Source: Terana coerulea (Eukaryota; Basidiomycota; Agaricomycetes; Polyporales; Phanerochaetaceae). Taken from it: a stretch of 52,190 nt of DNA. Under the pieces are notes generated by a model. That model was not told where the DNA came from. It saw only the letters and a list, made by a program, of their open reading frames with translations, and did no database searches. Below are positions 23,887-35,600 of the stretch, piece after piece. Position numbers and translations under genes: made by a program. The number at the start of each line of letters is the position of its first letter. Positions within the stretch are counted from its first letter, which is position 1. Where the stretch lies: assembly GCA_024811115.1 (NCBI GenBank), contig JAKOGH010000204.1:1-52190 (forward strand). The letters run 5' to 3'.

Positions 23887-25344
23887 GTCGGTGCCCTTCG
23901 AGACTGGCTGAAGGCGCAAGGCGCGGCTCTGAACGAGATGTGCGGTAGGGCAGAGGAAGAGGGATAGCGCTATTTAGCGCGGGAATTGAATGTGAGGCGA
24001 TGCCGCCTTGATAGAATAGCTGGAAAGCCCCCAAGGAAGTATAATGGTCCTGCAATTGTTGATTGAACTCAACTACAACAGCCTTGTTGACCACGTTCCT
24101 ATTCCGTCTCCTCTCTTCTCTCGTACTGCCACAACATCGAGGCTCCTCGTTCGCTACGCCATCGCTCGTCGTACAGAGAGCTTGAGAAAAGTGTCCAGAG
24201 GGCCTTGCATTCGAATTTTGTTTTGCGAGAATGCATCAAAAGCAAGTACACAACACGTGTGAACGGAGATGGGCGATAATCACGAGAGGGAGGAGAGGGC
24301 GAAGAGAGTTGCAGACGGCTCTTCACGAAGTGTAGAGGGGTAAGCTTTGAGTGTTCAATATTGCGCTGTTGGCGTTTTGCGGAGAGAAGTAAGTGGGATG
24401 GAGGCAGGTCGTCGCTGCCGACGACGTCCAAAAGCGTCAGAGCGCCTAGCCTTCATGAGCGCCTGTACGGCTTCCTCCGATCGACGCGCTTAGCAGGTCG
24501 AACCGAACCATCTTGCAAACCATCACTCTTAAAAAATCCAGAGTCCGCGGCGTTGCACAGCTAGCTTGCTGGAGTGATGGCAAGTTCATCAAGTAAGAGC
24601 GTCAGATTTTCGCCTCCACTGTACTCGACATAGCCATCCCTTAATAAAACCAATCTGAATGATTTCAAAATACACCCCACATCGCACCCTGTCGCTTCTC
24701 ACCGGCTTTTTCACGCAGGAACTAAGTTTGCCAGCCCCGAGTATGGATGAGGAGCGGCGAATGATATCAAACCGGCGCACGTATAATTTCATTTATTCGA
24801 GAAAGAACGGTACCTTTTTCGTTCTTTCCTGTATTTATGGTACTGATTTTGTTACAGTCACTCGACTTATGTTAGTAGATGTGAACGAGGGAGGCACAGG
24901 TCTCAGTGCTCTTCACGTAACGTACTTGCGTCACAAGCTGCAAATGCCGTATAGTGGACGACTACGGACAGTTTCTCAAGATTTTCCGCGCCTGATCAAG
25001 CTTTTGACGTCCCCCCGGCATCAGAGGCTGCTTTATTTCTCCGTGAAGATCTCATTGGCTCGAGATGCAGCCTTGGGTAAGTTTCCCTACCAGTGTACGA
25101 TACAAGCGGACGTAACGCTGTTGATGCTATCATAGGCCCTTTCCACTCCCGTGCATTGCACTAACGCGATTCCTCAATGTCAACGACGACATATGAAACG
25201 ACTAACGGCACGAACAGGGTCTCCGTGATGCATGGTCGTACTTGCTGTGGGCTTCGTTCAGATGCTGTGCACCCAGGACATGAGGTCGCCTAATCTATCC
25301 TACAGGGTGTGCTCATAGCCCCGAAACAACGATGATATGAACGC
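23887..25344. other. Intergenic region upstream of paralogue 3
   Basis: No gene I recognise. A plus-strand frame at 24659-25135 is open for 158 codons and a minus-strand one at 24099-24431 for 110, but neither shows a family motif, splice pattern or paralogue. The left part should contain the promoter of paralogue 3. Confidence 0.5.
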
Positions 25345-26130
25345 TCAAAATACGAACCTTGCGCCAGGAAATACAAGGTCAGGAGTCATGGAAATCTCCA
25401 GAGATGCATTGCCACTCTGTCATGGCGCCACCAGTACTCCGTTGTTTGTTATCAATGTTGTCGCGTTTTACCATAGGTGGGGTCATATTGATACATCGCG
25501 GTTCATCGGAACACATACTCATAATCAACGCAGGCTTGAAGAATGTCAACATTACAATGCGCCCGCTTTGCACAGCATCTGCATTTGCTATAAACATTTT
25601 AAGCTTGACGGGCTCCGGTGACCGCAAACATAGCCCCGAAACCCGGCTTTTGGAGCTCGATACCTGTGTCCTAAATAAGCACCTTTCGCAAGTCATCACT
25701 CTCATAGACGTGATGCGAACGTCAAGCTGACTGACCACCCAGGCACGAATCGCCAGTGGATATGTTGCTGGCCTTTTGGTCAACGCAGGCCTACGACATT
25801 CACTACCTGGAGAGTTCCGATTCCTTGTCGCAGCTATGTACGGCAGATCCAATCACGGGCGTGCGCGACTCCCGACACAGCCTATCCACCCCATACTCCA
25901 AGTGCGCTCGCTGGTCAAGTGACCGTGACAGCTGCGCATGCCAGTGACGGATCCCTCCAGGTCTGTGACGCTGCGCAAAGATGTTATGTTTTCAGCGTCA
26001 GTGAGTTCTTTCGGAATTCTGCGAGATCGGATTTCGAGGCGCATGATTGACAATGAGCCAGAACGTCATATTGCCATTCGTATCGCTAGATGCGGAGATG
26101 GCTGGACGCGTTGCGTAACACCGCTGTGAC
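25345..26130 (+). pseudogene. Decayed small multipass membrane protein, copy 1
   Basis: From the ATG in CATGGCGCCACC (about 25421) a frame reads MAPPVLRCLLSMLSRFTIGG and stays open to a TGA (about 25727-25729). It then continues in the same frame through YVAGLLVNAGLRHSLPGEF before a one-base frame change at MY-ADPITG. Hydrophobic blocks alternate with polar loops, and a Tyr-Ser-x-Cys element follows, suggesting a small multi-span membrane protein. A second diverged copy lies at 26470-27140 in the same orientation and aligns over most of its length, including the shared GGCAGATCCAATCACGG core. I cannot name the family. The stop and frameshift make it a likely pseudogene. Confidence 0.4.
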
Positions 26131-26469
26131 CGACCCATTCGCGCCTCCTTTCATGCGCATCCCGCTCGGATCGGCCGAGGAGGTCCACCTTTGTGGAAGA
26201 ACACTGGGAGGTCACATCTTAGAAGGCAAAGCTGGCAGGCACTGTAAGTAGTAATACATTGTGCAGGGACAGATGTATTGATCTCACAGTCTGCTGCAGC
26301 TCGGATCCTAGCGAATACCGGGGGTTCGTTGTGCCGTAACGCGCTCAGCCACCCTGGGAAATGACTCCATTAAACCGCGTAACAGGACGCGCAAACACCT
26401 CTGAGACTTGAACAGCGCTCGCTTGACCACTCAAAAGACAAACTCTGTAGCAGCGAATACAAGGGTAGG

Positions 26470-27140
26470 AATAACGAAGATCTCAGCGGGGCACTGTCCC
26501 TCCGCAATGGCATCGTACCACTGCTTGCTCTGATCACTGTCGTTATCTTCGTAGGTGGGCTGATTCTCTCCGGTACATCGGAGCGTGCACTCACATCACT
26601 TAAACCAAATTCAGGAGACATTATGCAGGGCACCCACATTCGCTGCATATGATGTAGGCGTTCTAAGGCGCGAGCCGCCGCGATCGTCGCGCTTGCAGTC
26701 GGTGCCTGAGGCGTGAGCCCCGAATCAGGAGATCCCGTAAGACACCGCCCTCGTTGACGTGATTGCAGACGCCACGCTGACTGACTGTTATGAGCATTGC
26801 GCCGCGGAACACCCGCTCCACACCTCCCCGGCTCCATGTCAAGCATGCTCGTGGCATTCATGATTGTCTGGCCTGGAAGATTCCGCTCGCTGTCTGTCCT
26901 GTGGCAGATCCAATCACGGATGCAGTGCGCGACCCGTACTCCGAGTGCGTTCGCGGGTATAGCAGTTGGCGTCGCAGCGTCGCAGCGTCGCATTAGCAGC
27001 AGCCTGTTTGAAGCCGCGGAGATGCTGCGTTATACACTTATTTTCAGCATAAGCCCATTTGGAACCCCGAGAGATCGGGCCTAGAGGTGCGTTATGGACA
27101 CCGAGCCAGATTGCCATGTCGTTATCCACACTGACGGCGT
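26470..27140 (+). pseudogene. Decayed small multipass membrane protein, copy 2
   Basis: Diverged duplicate of the copy at 25.35-26.13 kb. It begins with a hydrophobic frame (GIVPLLALITVVIFVGGLIL, near 26510-26570) that matches the start of copy 1, then stops. Further pieces reappear in other frames: a match to the region before ADPIT near 26800, ADPITDAVRDPYSEC near 26908, and a final FSISPFGTPRD stretch near 27045. Several stops and frame changes separate them. The order of matching blocks is the same as in copy 1, so this is tandem duplication followed by decay rather than chance. Confidence 0.4.
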
Positions 27141-27280
27141 CCAATTGCAATAGGTGTGCCTATATATTCCGCGAGGTCACTTAGGAGCCTCCTGCGCGCA
27201 GGCATTTCATGCAAATTCCGCGTCGGTCGGGTGGGGCGGCAGCCGGCCGACTTCCTCTCAAAACAGTACATCTTACGCCG

Positions 27281-27299
27281 CCGCCGCCGCCGGCTCCGG
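27281..27299. repeat. GCC trinucleotide microsatellite
   Basis: About six GCC units in a GC-rich stretch between the decayed membrane-protein copies and the 27.65-kb repeat. One plus-strand frame reads it as polyproline, but no gene could be built around it. Confidence 0.7.
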
Positions 27300-27654
27300 C
27301 TGACCGTGCCTTTATTTCGTCGGACAGCGAGGCCAGCACGCCGCCAGGCACCACACGCCCGCCGTGCCGATCTCCCAGCGCGCTGCCCCGCAAACTGCCA
27401 CATCAACAAGTACCGTGCCCCTGATGTGCCGCGCCGCGCCACATCGTCAGCAACGGACCAGGGCAGCACCCCGGCATCCGTCATCGACGCATGCGCCGTG
27501 GGGGCGACAGCCGGACGTGCCCGGGAAAATCAGGCCTCGAAAATGAAATCGCGATCCGAGCAGGAGGGAACAGCGGAGCGCATCGGTGTGTCGAGGCGAG
27601 ATTATGGAGGCTTATTCGACAGCTGCATGTGTATTTTGGTCATACATGATGTAA

Positions 27655-28275
27655 GCGGCCGGCCTGGGCTGTTCAGGTACGCTAGCTGCACAAGGGTCCC
27701 CGTCCTCGTTGGGTGCAAACGCTGATGCATTTAATGCGCTGTGCGATTTACCTCCCGGGTATATGCGGCTTCCCTTACTCGCTCGCGTAAGCGGTGGCCC
27801 TTCGCTGTCCGGATACGCCAGCTGCACAAGGGCCCTCACGTACACAGAAATTTACCAGCTGATGCACCGTGTACATAGTACCGTGCAATATATCTCCTAG
27901 TCAATATATGTGTCTTCTGTTCTTCAGTCATACAAGCGATAGTCGTTGCATGAGGACGAACGCCTTCATTTAAACTGGAGCGGATGCACTCAATGCATTA
28001 ATGCGTTGGGCAGTGTTCTTCTCGGGCATATGCATGCTATTCCCATCCCTTACTAATAAATCGGCCTTCGCTGTCCAGCTACGCCAGCTGCACGAGGGCC
28101 CTCGCTTACGCGGCATTGACCGGCTGATGCACGGCGTATGTTGTGCGACTTACCTCTTGTGTATGTGCATCTTCCCGTCTCAATAAGCTGCCCTTCGGTC
28201 CAGCTACACCAACTGACCGAGGACCCTCACATAAACAAAATATACCTGCCGACAGACATGCACACATCAGCTTCT
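27655..28275. repeat. Degenerate tandem repeat, about four units
   Basis: A core like GGCCCTTCGCTGTCCGG followed by TACGCCAGCTGCACAAGGG occurs at about 27660, 27797, 28062 and 28190. Each core is followed by a second element starting GATGCA (27724, 27861, 27983 and 28126) and rich in TATATG/TTCCC. Spacing is irregular (roughly 130-265 bp) because one unit has an insertion. No open frame spans the array. It may be an old minisatellite or the remains of an amplified gene fragment. Confidence 0.6.
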
Positions 28276-28419
28276 CAGGGTTTTCACACAAAGTCAACGT
28301 CAGGCATATGGTAGGATTGCGCGTGTGCGATGGTCGTGGGCTACAAAGACGGGAACAGCGACAGGCGGCGGGGAAGCGGGGGGATGTACGTGATACAGCG
28401 ATGGCGTGGCAACAGAGCA

Positions 28420-28440
28420 GAGACGAGACGAGACGAGACG
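28420..28440. repeat. AGACG pentanucleotide microsatellite
   Basis: Four AGACG units in the 3' flank of zinc-finger gene Z2, at the left border of the GC-rich tract. Confidence 0.8.
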
Positions 28441-28692
28441 GGGGCGACTAGTGGATACACGGGGCGGGGGCGCGGCGGCGCGTATAAATACATACAGCAC
28501 GGGCGGAGACAGACAGGCAGATCGCGGCGCGCGCGGCTAATGTACAGCGGGACAGTGTACGGCGGGTCCAGGCGCGAAGCGCAGAGAAAGCAGAGCAGGA
28601 CAGTAGACAGAGTTCGTTCCGGGACAGCGGAAGGTCTATTCAGGGACAGCGGGCGTGATGGAGAACGGCGGGCGGCGGGGCGATCGCTGGGA

Positions 28693-30267
28693 TCACCGCG
28701 GCGGCGGGCCCGCGCGGCAGCCCGTGCAGCCGGGCTCCGTGCACGACAGCGCGCGCATGCGCGGCGCGTACCGGCGCTCGGACTCGTGCTCGTCGCCGCC
28801 GCCGTACTCCCGGTAGCGCGGGACGGGATACGACTGCGAGCGCGTGCGCGCGGCGTACGGCACGCCGTAGGGCGCATACGGCGCCGTGCCGCCGGGCACG
28901 ACGAGCGCGTCCATGTGCGTGCGCGCGGCGCCCTCGGCCTCGCCGTCGGACTCGGACGCGCACGGCGACGCGCTGCGCGAGCGCGAGCCGCTGCGGGACT
29001 CGGACGCAGAGGACGGCGCGCGGGGGAGCGTGCTGGCAGACGAACGCGAGCCGGGCGAGCTCGCGGGCGAGAACGAGAGCGGCGGCGTCGGCGGCAACGG
29101 CGCGGGCGCGGGCAGGTGTGCGCCGTCGCGGCGGCGGCTCGCGGCGAGGTGGTTGCGCCAGTGCCGGCGCATGTTCGAGTTCACGTTGAACTTGCGGTGG
29201 CAGCCCGGGTACGGGCACTGGAACGCTGCAGCCCGGAAACGCGTCAGTGGGCGGCGGGCGCGCCGGGAGCGGGCGGGGGGACGTACGTTTTGCACCGGTG
29301 TGCGTGTTGACGTGGATGTTGAGGCTGCTCGGCCGGTTGAACCTGCCCAGAGGGAGTTAGCGCGCCGTCCCGCGCGCAGCGAGCCCGACCGAGCGGGTAC
29401 GCACCTTTATGGCAGTGTGGGCAGCAGTGCTTCTTCTCCTCCAGGCTCTGCACGACCGGCGACGGGGCCGGGGGCATGCGGTACAGGGACTGTGCGCTGG
29501 CCGGGGAGGCCGGCGAGGACACGTATACGGGCGCGCTGGGCCCGCCGGGGTGGTACATGTCGTACCGTCGGTCGCCGCCCGCCGTGCGCGGGGAGGCGTA
29601 GCCGGGCGGCAGGTCGCGGGCAGACGGGATCTGGACACGGAATGCGGGCCTGGCCCGCTGGAAGCCCGCGGGCGCGTCGTCGGGGCCAGGGCGGGCGCCG
29701 GGCTCGTCCAAGTGCGCATGCGGCGGCCGCGGCTGCAGCGCGACGTCGGTGCTCGTCGCGACGGTCTCGAGGTGCGCCGTGAGCGGGTGCGGCCTGAGCA
29801 GGTCGAACGAGAACGCGGCGGACGAGGGCGAGGCGCGCCCGGCGTAGGGCGGCTCGCGGGGCGGCGGCGTGCGGCCGCTTTGGCGGCGCGGGTCGTGGGA
29901 GGGCGCGTACCGCGGCTCCGGCGCGGGTCGCGTGCGGTGCGCGAAGGCCGCTGGGTGCAGTTGCGGGCTCCCGGGCGACGTGGCGGTCTCGCGCAGAGCC
30001 TGGGACGGGTAACGGGAGGCGTGTTGGCCATGAGGTCATGACGAAGCTGCAGATCACTCACCTGGGCGGTGCTCGAGGAAGGCCCCTGCTGACGACTGTC
30101 ATCGTCCACGGAGTCTGTATACCAGCCTGTCATCATGTGTTCTGCAACGGCCGGCGGCCAAAGCGCACGGTGAGCACACACAGGGGTGCAACAAGGACGG
30201 TGGCGCGCGCACCTGGGAAGAGCTCGTTGATGCTCGGGAGCGAGACCTTGAGTGCCGGGGACGCCAT
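28693..30267 (-). CDS. C2H2 zinc-finger protein Z2 (GC-rich gene)
   Basis: Probable nuclear DNA-binding regulator of about 440 residues. The ATG at 30267 starts MASPALKVSLPSINELFP with a phase-1 intron, then EHMMTGWYTDS, a second intron, and a long Pro/Ala-rich exon ending KKHCCPHCHK. Finger 1 resumes as FNRPSSLNIHVNTHTGAK after an intron whose donor is best read as GTACCC. A phase-1 intron in the linker leads to finger 2 (CPYPGCHRKFNVNSNMRRHW). The tail is Ser/Arg-rich and ends LSCTEPGCTGCRAG, a C-x2-PGC-x2-C motif shared with Z3. A TTTATAA element on the minus strand lies about 85 bp upstream (near 30351). The gene is far more GC-rich than its paralogues, so codon use looks strongly skewed to G/C third positions. 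Finger 1 spacing (C to F) is one residue longer than usual in this model. Confidence 0.82.
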
Positions 30268-32313
30268 AGTTGCGGGCGGTGTCGTACCAGGCGGGCGGAG
30301 AGGTAGCGAGGGGAGGGCGGAGGGCGGCTAGAGCAGGACAGGGCAGGCCGTTATAAAGGCCACCGTAGATGGAGTGGCACTGCCGACCGAGAACGCAGGG
30401 CGAATCGAGATCGCAGGCGAAAATCAGCGGCGGACGATGGGATCTCGCCCAGCCCGTCCCGTCATCTGCGTGCGCCCGTCAATCTCCCCAAAGCGGCCGC
30501 GCGGCGTTCCCACGCGGCGTGCCGGGCGCGGCACGCGGCCTATCTGGGCGGAAGCAGGTTCGCGCCGATCCAATCGATTTTCCAGGCGCCTGCGGCTGCA
30601 GGCGCGAGACCAGGCTTGCCGCCCTCGAGCTGGCTCGCGGTGATCCCTGTGAAACGGACATGTACGACGTGGCGTAGCCCTCGAAACACTCGAAGATCCT
30701 TGGACATGGACGCAGAATAACCAGCTGGCAGTCGCGCAGGCCGCCGTCACGACCGCCGGCGCAGCCGCGTTGACACGCTTGACAACGTGCGAGTGCCATT
30801 GTCTTATTCGTGGAGATATCCATTTCATACTGCACCATGACGAATGCAGCACGGTTCTGCGTCGTGGTTTAATAAAAGCGAGCTGACAGCGGAGGATCGC
30901 GACGCACTGTGCTACAGACGTAAGGGTTGCCTAGACCAGGCGAAGATCCCTGCAAGGCTCGCACCCGTGATCAGCTGCCGCCGCATGTTGGGCTCAGGAC
31001 GACTGTCCCCTCTTTCCAGCGGGCACGCGCTGAGTCAATGTCCGGATAGGAACCCAGCAGTTGGACAGGGAAAGCCCCTGGATTTCATTCCAGACCGCCC
31101 GGGTAGGCAAGCTCAGGGGATTAGGGTATTAGTTTAGGAAGGATCCTCGGGACACGGAGAAGGTTGACAGGGAGAAAGGTCGGGCGCAGCGTGTGTGGGT
31201 CGTCTGCGCTTTGTAGACGGCGGGAGTGGCGTCGGGGCCGCACCCCGCGACAGACAGCGTCCAGGGGCAGCCAGACGTGCACGACATGCCGCTCGGTGCC
31301 CAGCGGAGCGCAACGCAGGCGGCGGCGTCGCGTCGTCGGGACCCTCGCCCAGCGCTGTTCTGTGATTCATCTCCGCGCAGAAGCGTGATGGCGTGACGTG
31401 ACACAGCAACCGAATTGTGGCGTCTGGCGCGACGTCATGACCGACGGAATCAACACCTGCCCGAAAAGGGCAAGTGCCCCAGGGATTGTCGCGATCCTCC
31501 AAAGTGCCCCAGGCGTGATCGGCGGCCGCGGCGTGCCAGCCTGGGACGCAACACCCGCGACGGCGCCCGCCGTCGGGTGTCGTCGACGACGCGCACCACG
31601 GCGCGGCCTCCGGCTTCGGTGACGTCCAGCTCGACGCTCTGCCCGAAGGACATGAAGCACCGCCGCCCAAGCCAACGCCGCCCACTTTCCTCCATCACCT
31701 CCCGCATGCTTCTCCTCGCTCGTCGTGTTGTCCTTTCTCCTCCTCGCCGGGCTGCTGTGCCTCCCTTGGGCTCGCCCAAGCCACCCACTCACCTTCCCGC
31801 GCGCCCATCGCCCACCTTCCGCCAGCTGAGTTCCAACTGGGCCCTTGTCCGTGTGAAGACGAAGCGACTCGGAGTTGTGTAACACCCATGCTCCTCGGAT
31901 GGAGCGTTCCCGCCGAAGCCACGCCTGCGCGCGGCGTGCGCGCAGGAGGGTGTCCAGAACCGCCGCCAGGCTTCTCAGCGCCGGCGCCGTTGGGCCTTCC
32001 CTGCGTGCGGCGTGCGCCCAGCGGGGGCCTGCGCTGCGAGGGGGCGAACGCCCGCCTGCCGGTATCAGCATCCGACGCTTCGCGGGAGGGATCGCACAGG
32101 CCTGTGCCGATTCGGATGGGCCGCCAGGATCTCAGCGTGGCGGCGTCCACTATCCGGCCTGTCGGTACTCCCGCTGTGAATCGGAGCTTCAGCTGAGCAG
32201 CGGGGATAGTCGCCCTCGTGAGCTTCCTGCGTGTCGCACAGCGCACGGCCATGTTGATTGTTTCTCCGTGAACTAGTGTCGTTCGCTTCGTGTCTGCTCT
32301 GGCAGCGGACGCT
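30268..32313. other. GC-rich region, no gene recognised
   Basis: The left edge is the Z2 promoter. Beyond about 30.4 kb, open frames overlap on both strands (for example minus 31134-31685 and 31695-32333), as expected when stop codons are rare in GC-rich DNA. One minus-strand piece around 31580-31660 (SFGQSVELDVTEAGGRAVVR) is protein-like, but it could not be extended. Confidence 0.45.
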
Positions 32314-33186
32314 CTAATGCCAGAGCAGTACACGCCAGTGGTCAGTATTATTAGATGAATTTTTATTTTCGCTCATTTTCCTCAGCTCTTTGCAGGCCCA
32401 GCGTAGCTCGAATCCGAGGGCAAGCGAGGCAAGACCCCGCTCAAACGCTGCCAGCGTGTCGCCGAAGGCTTCGACGGCCAGCCTAGGCAACCTCGTGCAC
32501 GACCGCAAGATGCCCAGTAGTCGAACTAGGAAGGGGAGATGGGGTCCCGGTATGTCCAAGCGGGTCTAATGAACGTCGTGATATTCATATGTTTGCGTAA
32601 CACAGCATGCACAGCAGTCATCTGCTTCCTTGATGGATGACCTACCGTCGGCACACCCTGGGCAGTCCAGTATGTCTTTTCCAAAGTGCCGAGCTGGTCG
32701 CCTTCGGGAGGCGACCAGACCGTGTGGTGCCTATACAGAAATTGAGGTGCCGCTGCCGTACGTGTCTGCACTCATGACAGGAGCAGCAGCGGATCCTTTA
32801 CCCAACTCTCCTCCTCCGCCCCTGTTTTCTCCGTTCTCAGAGGTGGCGCTTCCGGCGACCTCGTGGGTGACCGGAACGAGGATCGATCTAGCTACGTAGG
32901 ATCACCGCCAACCACTTGGGCAATCGCAATACACAGACGCAAGGGTCCCATTCAGTCATTAAACGCTACCCGTTGTCCGGCCTGCCCGTTACGTACGCCA
33001 CTCACGCTGGCCGTGCGGTGCGTCTGCTGCGTCTGCGGACTGGCGTAGCCCGCTTCGGACCCCGTCACGGTCTTCGCTCGCGCTGCGCCAGCGCATTCCC
33101 TCCTGCGACGCTGGCAGGGCGGCGCGCGCCGCTGGGATCTCCGGCGTGCGCGGGATGGGAATCACATGCGCCCCTCCGCCCCGCAC
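32314..33186 (-). CDS. Candidate multi-exon gene, unknown function
   Basis: Weak but testable model. On the minus strand, a frame reading VIPIPRTPEIPAARAALP ends at a gtgagtgg donor near 33015. It continues in frame after an acceptor near 32897 through EVAGSATSENGENRGGGG, and then across a gtatag...gcccag intron and a gtaggt...cattag intron into LVRLLGILRSCTRLPRLAVE with the stop at 32314. Three joins keep frame, more than chance alone would suggest, but GC-rich DNA gives open frames on both strands and the opposite strand here is also open. No start codon was fixed and no domain is recognised; the last exon looks helical and amphipathic. Confidence 0.25.
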
Positions 33187-35180
33187 GTATCAGCGGCAGA
33201 CTCCCAGCCCTCAGCAGACTCTCATGGCGGGCGAGTCCCTCCCACCCCGCGCCGCGCCGCCCAGCCGCATTCGGTAACCTTCTCCACACCCCGCCGTGCG
33301 CCGCGGGGTCGCCCTGTAGGCTCTCCCCACCGGCTCGCGTTTGGGTCGCCGCGCTCGCGTCCCTGAATGCGCGAAGCGCGCCGCCACGTGCCGCGTCCGA
33401 GGCGCGTCGGGAGCGTTCAATGTCAGAGGGCCCATGTGCACCCTGCCCCGCGTGGGCCCCCGCAGTCCGCTCCGCACCCCGAAAGCAGCCCGCCACCTTC
33501 CCACCCCTTGCACGGCGCAGGCGCGCGCGGGGGTCCGGGCTCAGACGCAGGCTCCCCCAAACTCCGCCGCGGGCAGCCCCTGCTCCGCCCCACGACGCCC
33601 CCCCGCACTTCGCGCTCCCCTCCAAAGCCCTCCAAGTCGCCGCCGCTGCGGGATGCCCTCGACGCGCGCGAACAGCGCGGACAGCCACCATTCACTCGCA
33701 TCGCGGCGGCATCTGCATCAGACATCACTCGACGAGGCCTCTGCGCTGGAGTTGGCCGCTGTGGGCGTATCAGCGAGGTGGTTCCTCGACAGCATCTCGC
33801 CCTGCTGCGTTCCGAGAGAGAGATGTGGCGGCGTCGGTCGCCTGGGCCCGTGCACTGCGCAGACTAACCTGGTGCGTAGGCTGCATGGTCGTTGTATCAA
33901 CCGCTGACGAGACGGTGTATGCGGTTAGATTCGCGCGACAGGCAAGTGCTACCACCGCGTCAGTCCCACGCATCCTCATCTTCCGGTGCTGGGGATGTGC
34001 GAGCACGGGCAGCGCTGCAAGCCACCCGCCCCGTGTATCCCACCACCCGCCCAGTGCCCCGCACCTCCTGGGCCTCATCGCCCACAGGCCTGGCCGGATG
34101 CCCGCCGTCTCCCTCGCCCTCTCCTGGCCACTGCGCACGGCCCGCTGCCGTCCATGCAGCCCGCGCGGGCGTGCGACGTATCAGCACCGCCGATGGCGTC
34201 CCTGGCCCCGGCTGTTCGCGTCAGCGTGGCGGCGCACGCACGCCCCGTGCCCTGCGCAGATGTCGCGATGCGGGTGCGCAGCCGCCGCGGCCGTGCGGGG
34301 CCCCAGCGGCCTGAACCTTGCGCTTCTGCTGGCGCAAGCCCCATACGGAAGGCGAGGGCTGGGCCGCCTGGCCGCTGCTGGCGTCGCTGTCGCTGTCGCA
34401 CCCGCGGGTCGTTTGCGGCGGTGGGGTCGTCCGTGAAGAGCGGCGCGGCCGTCGCGGATTGGTCGTCGTTGTCCAGGTGCTCGCGCGACCGCTGTGAAGC
34501 AGGCGTGGCTATATGCGCCGGTGACCTCGGGGATGGACCCTCCGGCGACTAGACAATGTCGTCCAGCCATACCGTGGTGTAGGGATTATCCTGGCCTGAC
34601 GCACGGTTGCACCGCAGACCACGGTGTACTCCATTGGGATGCCTGCCGATGGAACAGGATAATCGCTAGAGCCAAATGAGCAGGCCGTGCGCCCCGCCCG
34701 CCACTTTCTCCTTCCCAACGACGACGGCGCACCCGTTGGCCCCCAGAGTCTCGACGATGCTGACGACCGCCGCCCAAGCCGTAACGCTCCTATTCCGACC
34801 CTCCAAATTTCAGCAGCGCCTCCCACCCTATTGCTGCGCCCCGCTCCGTCGGTTTTCCTCGCCGGTGTAGAGCCAGCAGCGGCATGTCGCGCGCACGACG
34901 GCGGCTGGCGGCGACGTCCGTGGTTGTACACCCCTACATGCGTCGGGGTCGGAGCCGGGGCCATTGCGGCGCTGGATCGCTCGCCCTCCCTTCGACTCGA
35001 AGTTTTCCGCAACGATGCCCAGACGGCCCAAGGAGCATCGACGCTGTTCTCTGCGCCTCTGCGCCTCAGCGCGGAACACTCTGTCCGCTCGAACCGCACC
35101 TTCCGCCCCGCTACTTTCCTTTCTCCCAGGACGACTCCGCAGACAACGGCCACCGGAGCCTCTACGCTCCCGCCACGGCA

Positions 35181-35600
35181 CTCCGGAGTGCGGCTGAGCT
35201 GCGCACGTCTTCCTCGCCCCTCGACCCTGCCGTTCTCCTCTCCCCGGTGGGAAGCCAGCCGGGGACTGCTGGTACATCGCTGTGGGCGGGAGGATTGCTT
35301 GCGGTGACGGCCTGCGGTTGCAAAGGCTTTGCCTAAGCTCGAGTGCGCTGTTCCCGGTGCCCTTTACCGCTGTATCTATGCTCCTACCGCAGCCCTCGGA
35401 GTGCAGTAGAGCTGCGCACGGCGCCCTCGCCCCTCGCCCCATCCCCGGTGGGAAGCCAGCCGGGCACTGTTGGTACATCGCTGTGGACGGGAGGATTGCT
35501 CGCGGCGACCGCAGCGTTTGAAAGGCCTGGCTTGAGCTCGAGCGCGCTGTTCTCGGTGTCCTTTACCGCTGTCTTTTCTCCGCCGCTTGATGAAGGGGGC
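35181..35600. repeat. Two-unit tandem repeat of about 210 bp
   Basis: Unit 1 (35181-35392) and unit 2 (35393-35600) share the same order of blocks: CTCGGAGTGC, GAGCTGCGCACG, CCGGTGGGAAGCCAGCCGGG, GGTACATCGCTGTGG, GAGGATTGCT, GAGCTCGAG and CCTTTACCGCTGT. A partial earlier unit may start near 35041. No gene is assigned. Confidence 0.75.

Noticed and set aside
32916..34436. 506-codon plus-strand open frame
   Set aside because: It lies in very GC-rich DNA where stops are rare; composition is Ala/Arg/Pro/Ser-biased and other frames on both strands are also open and equally plausible.
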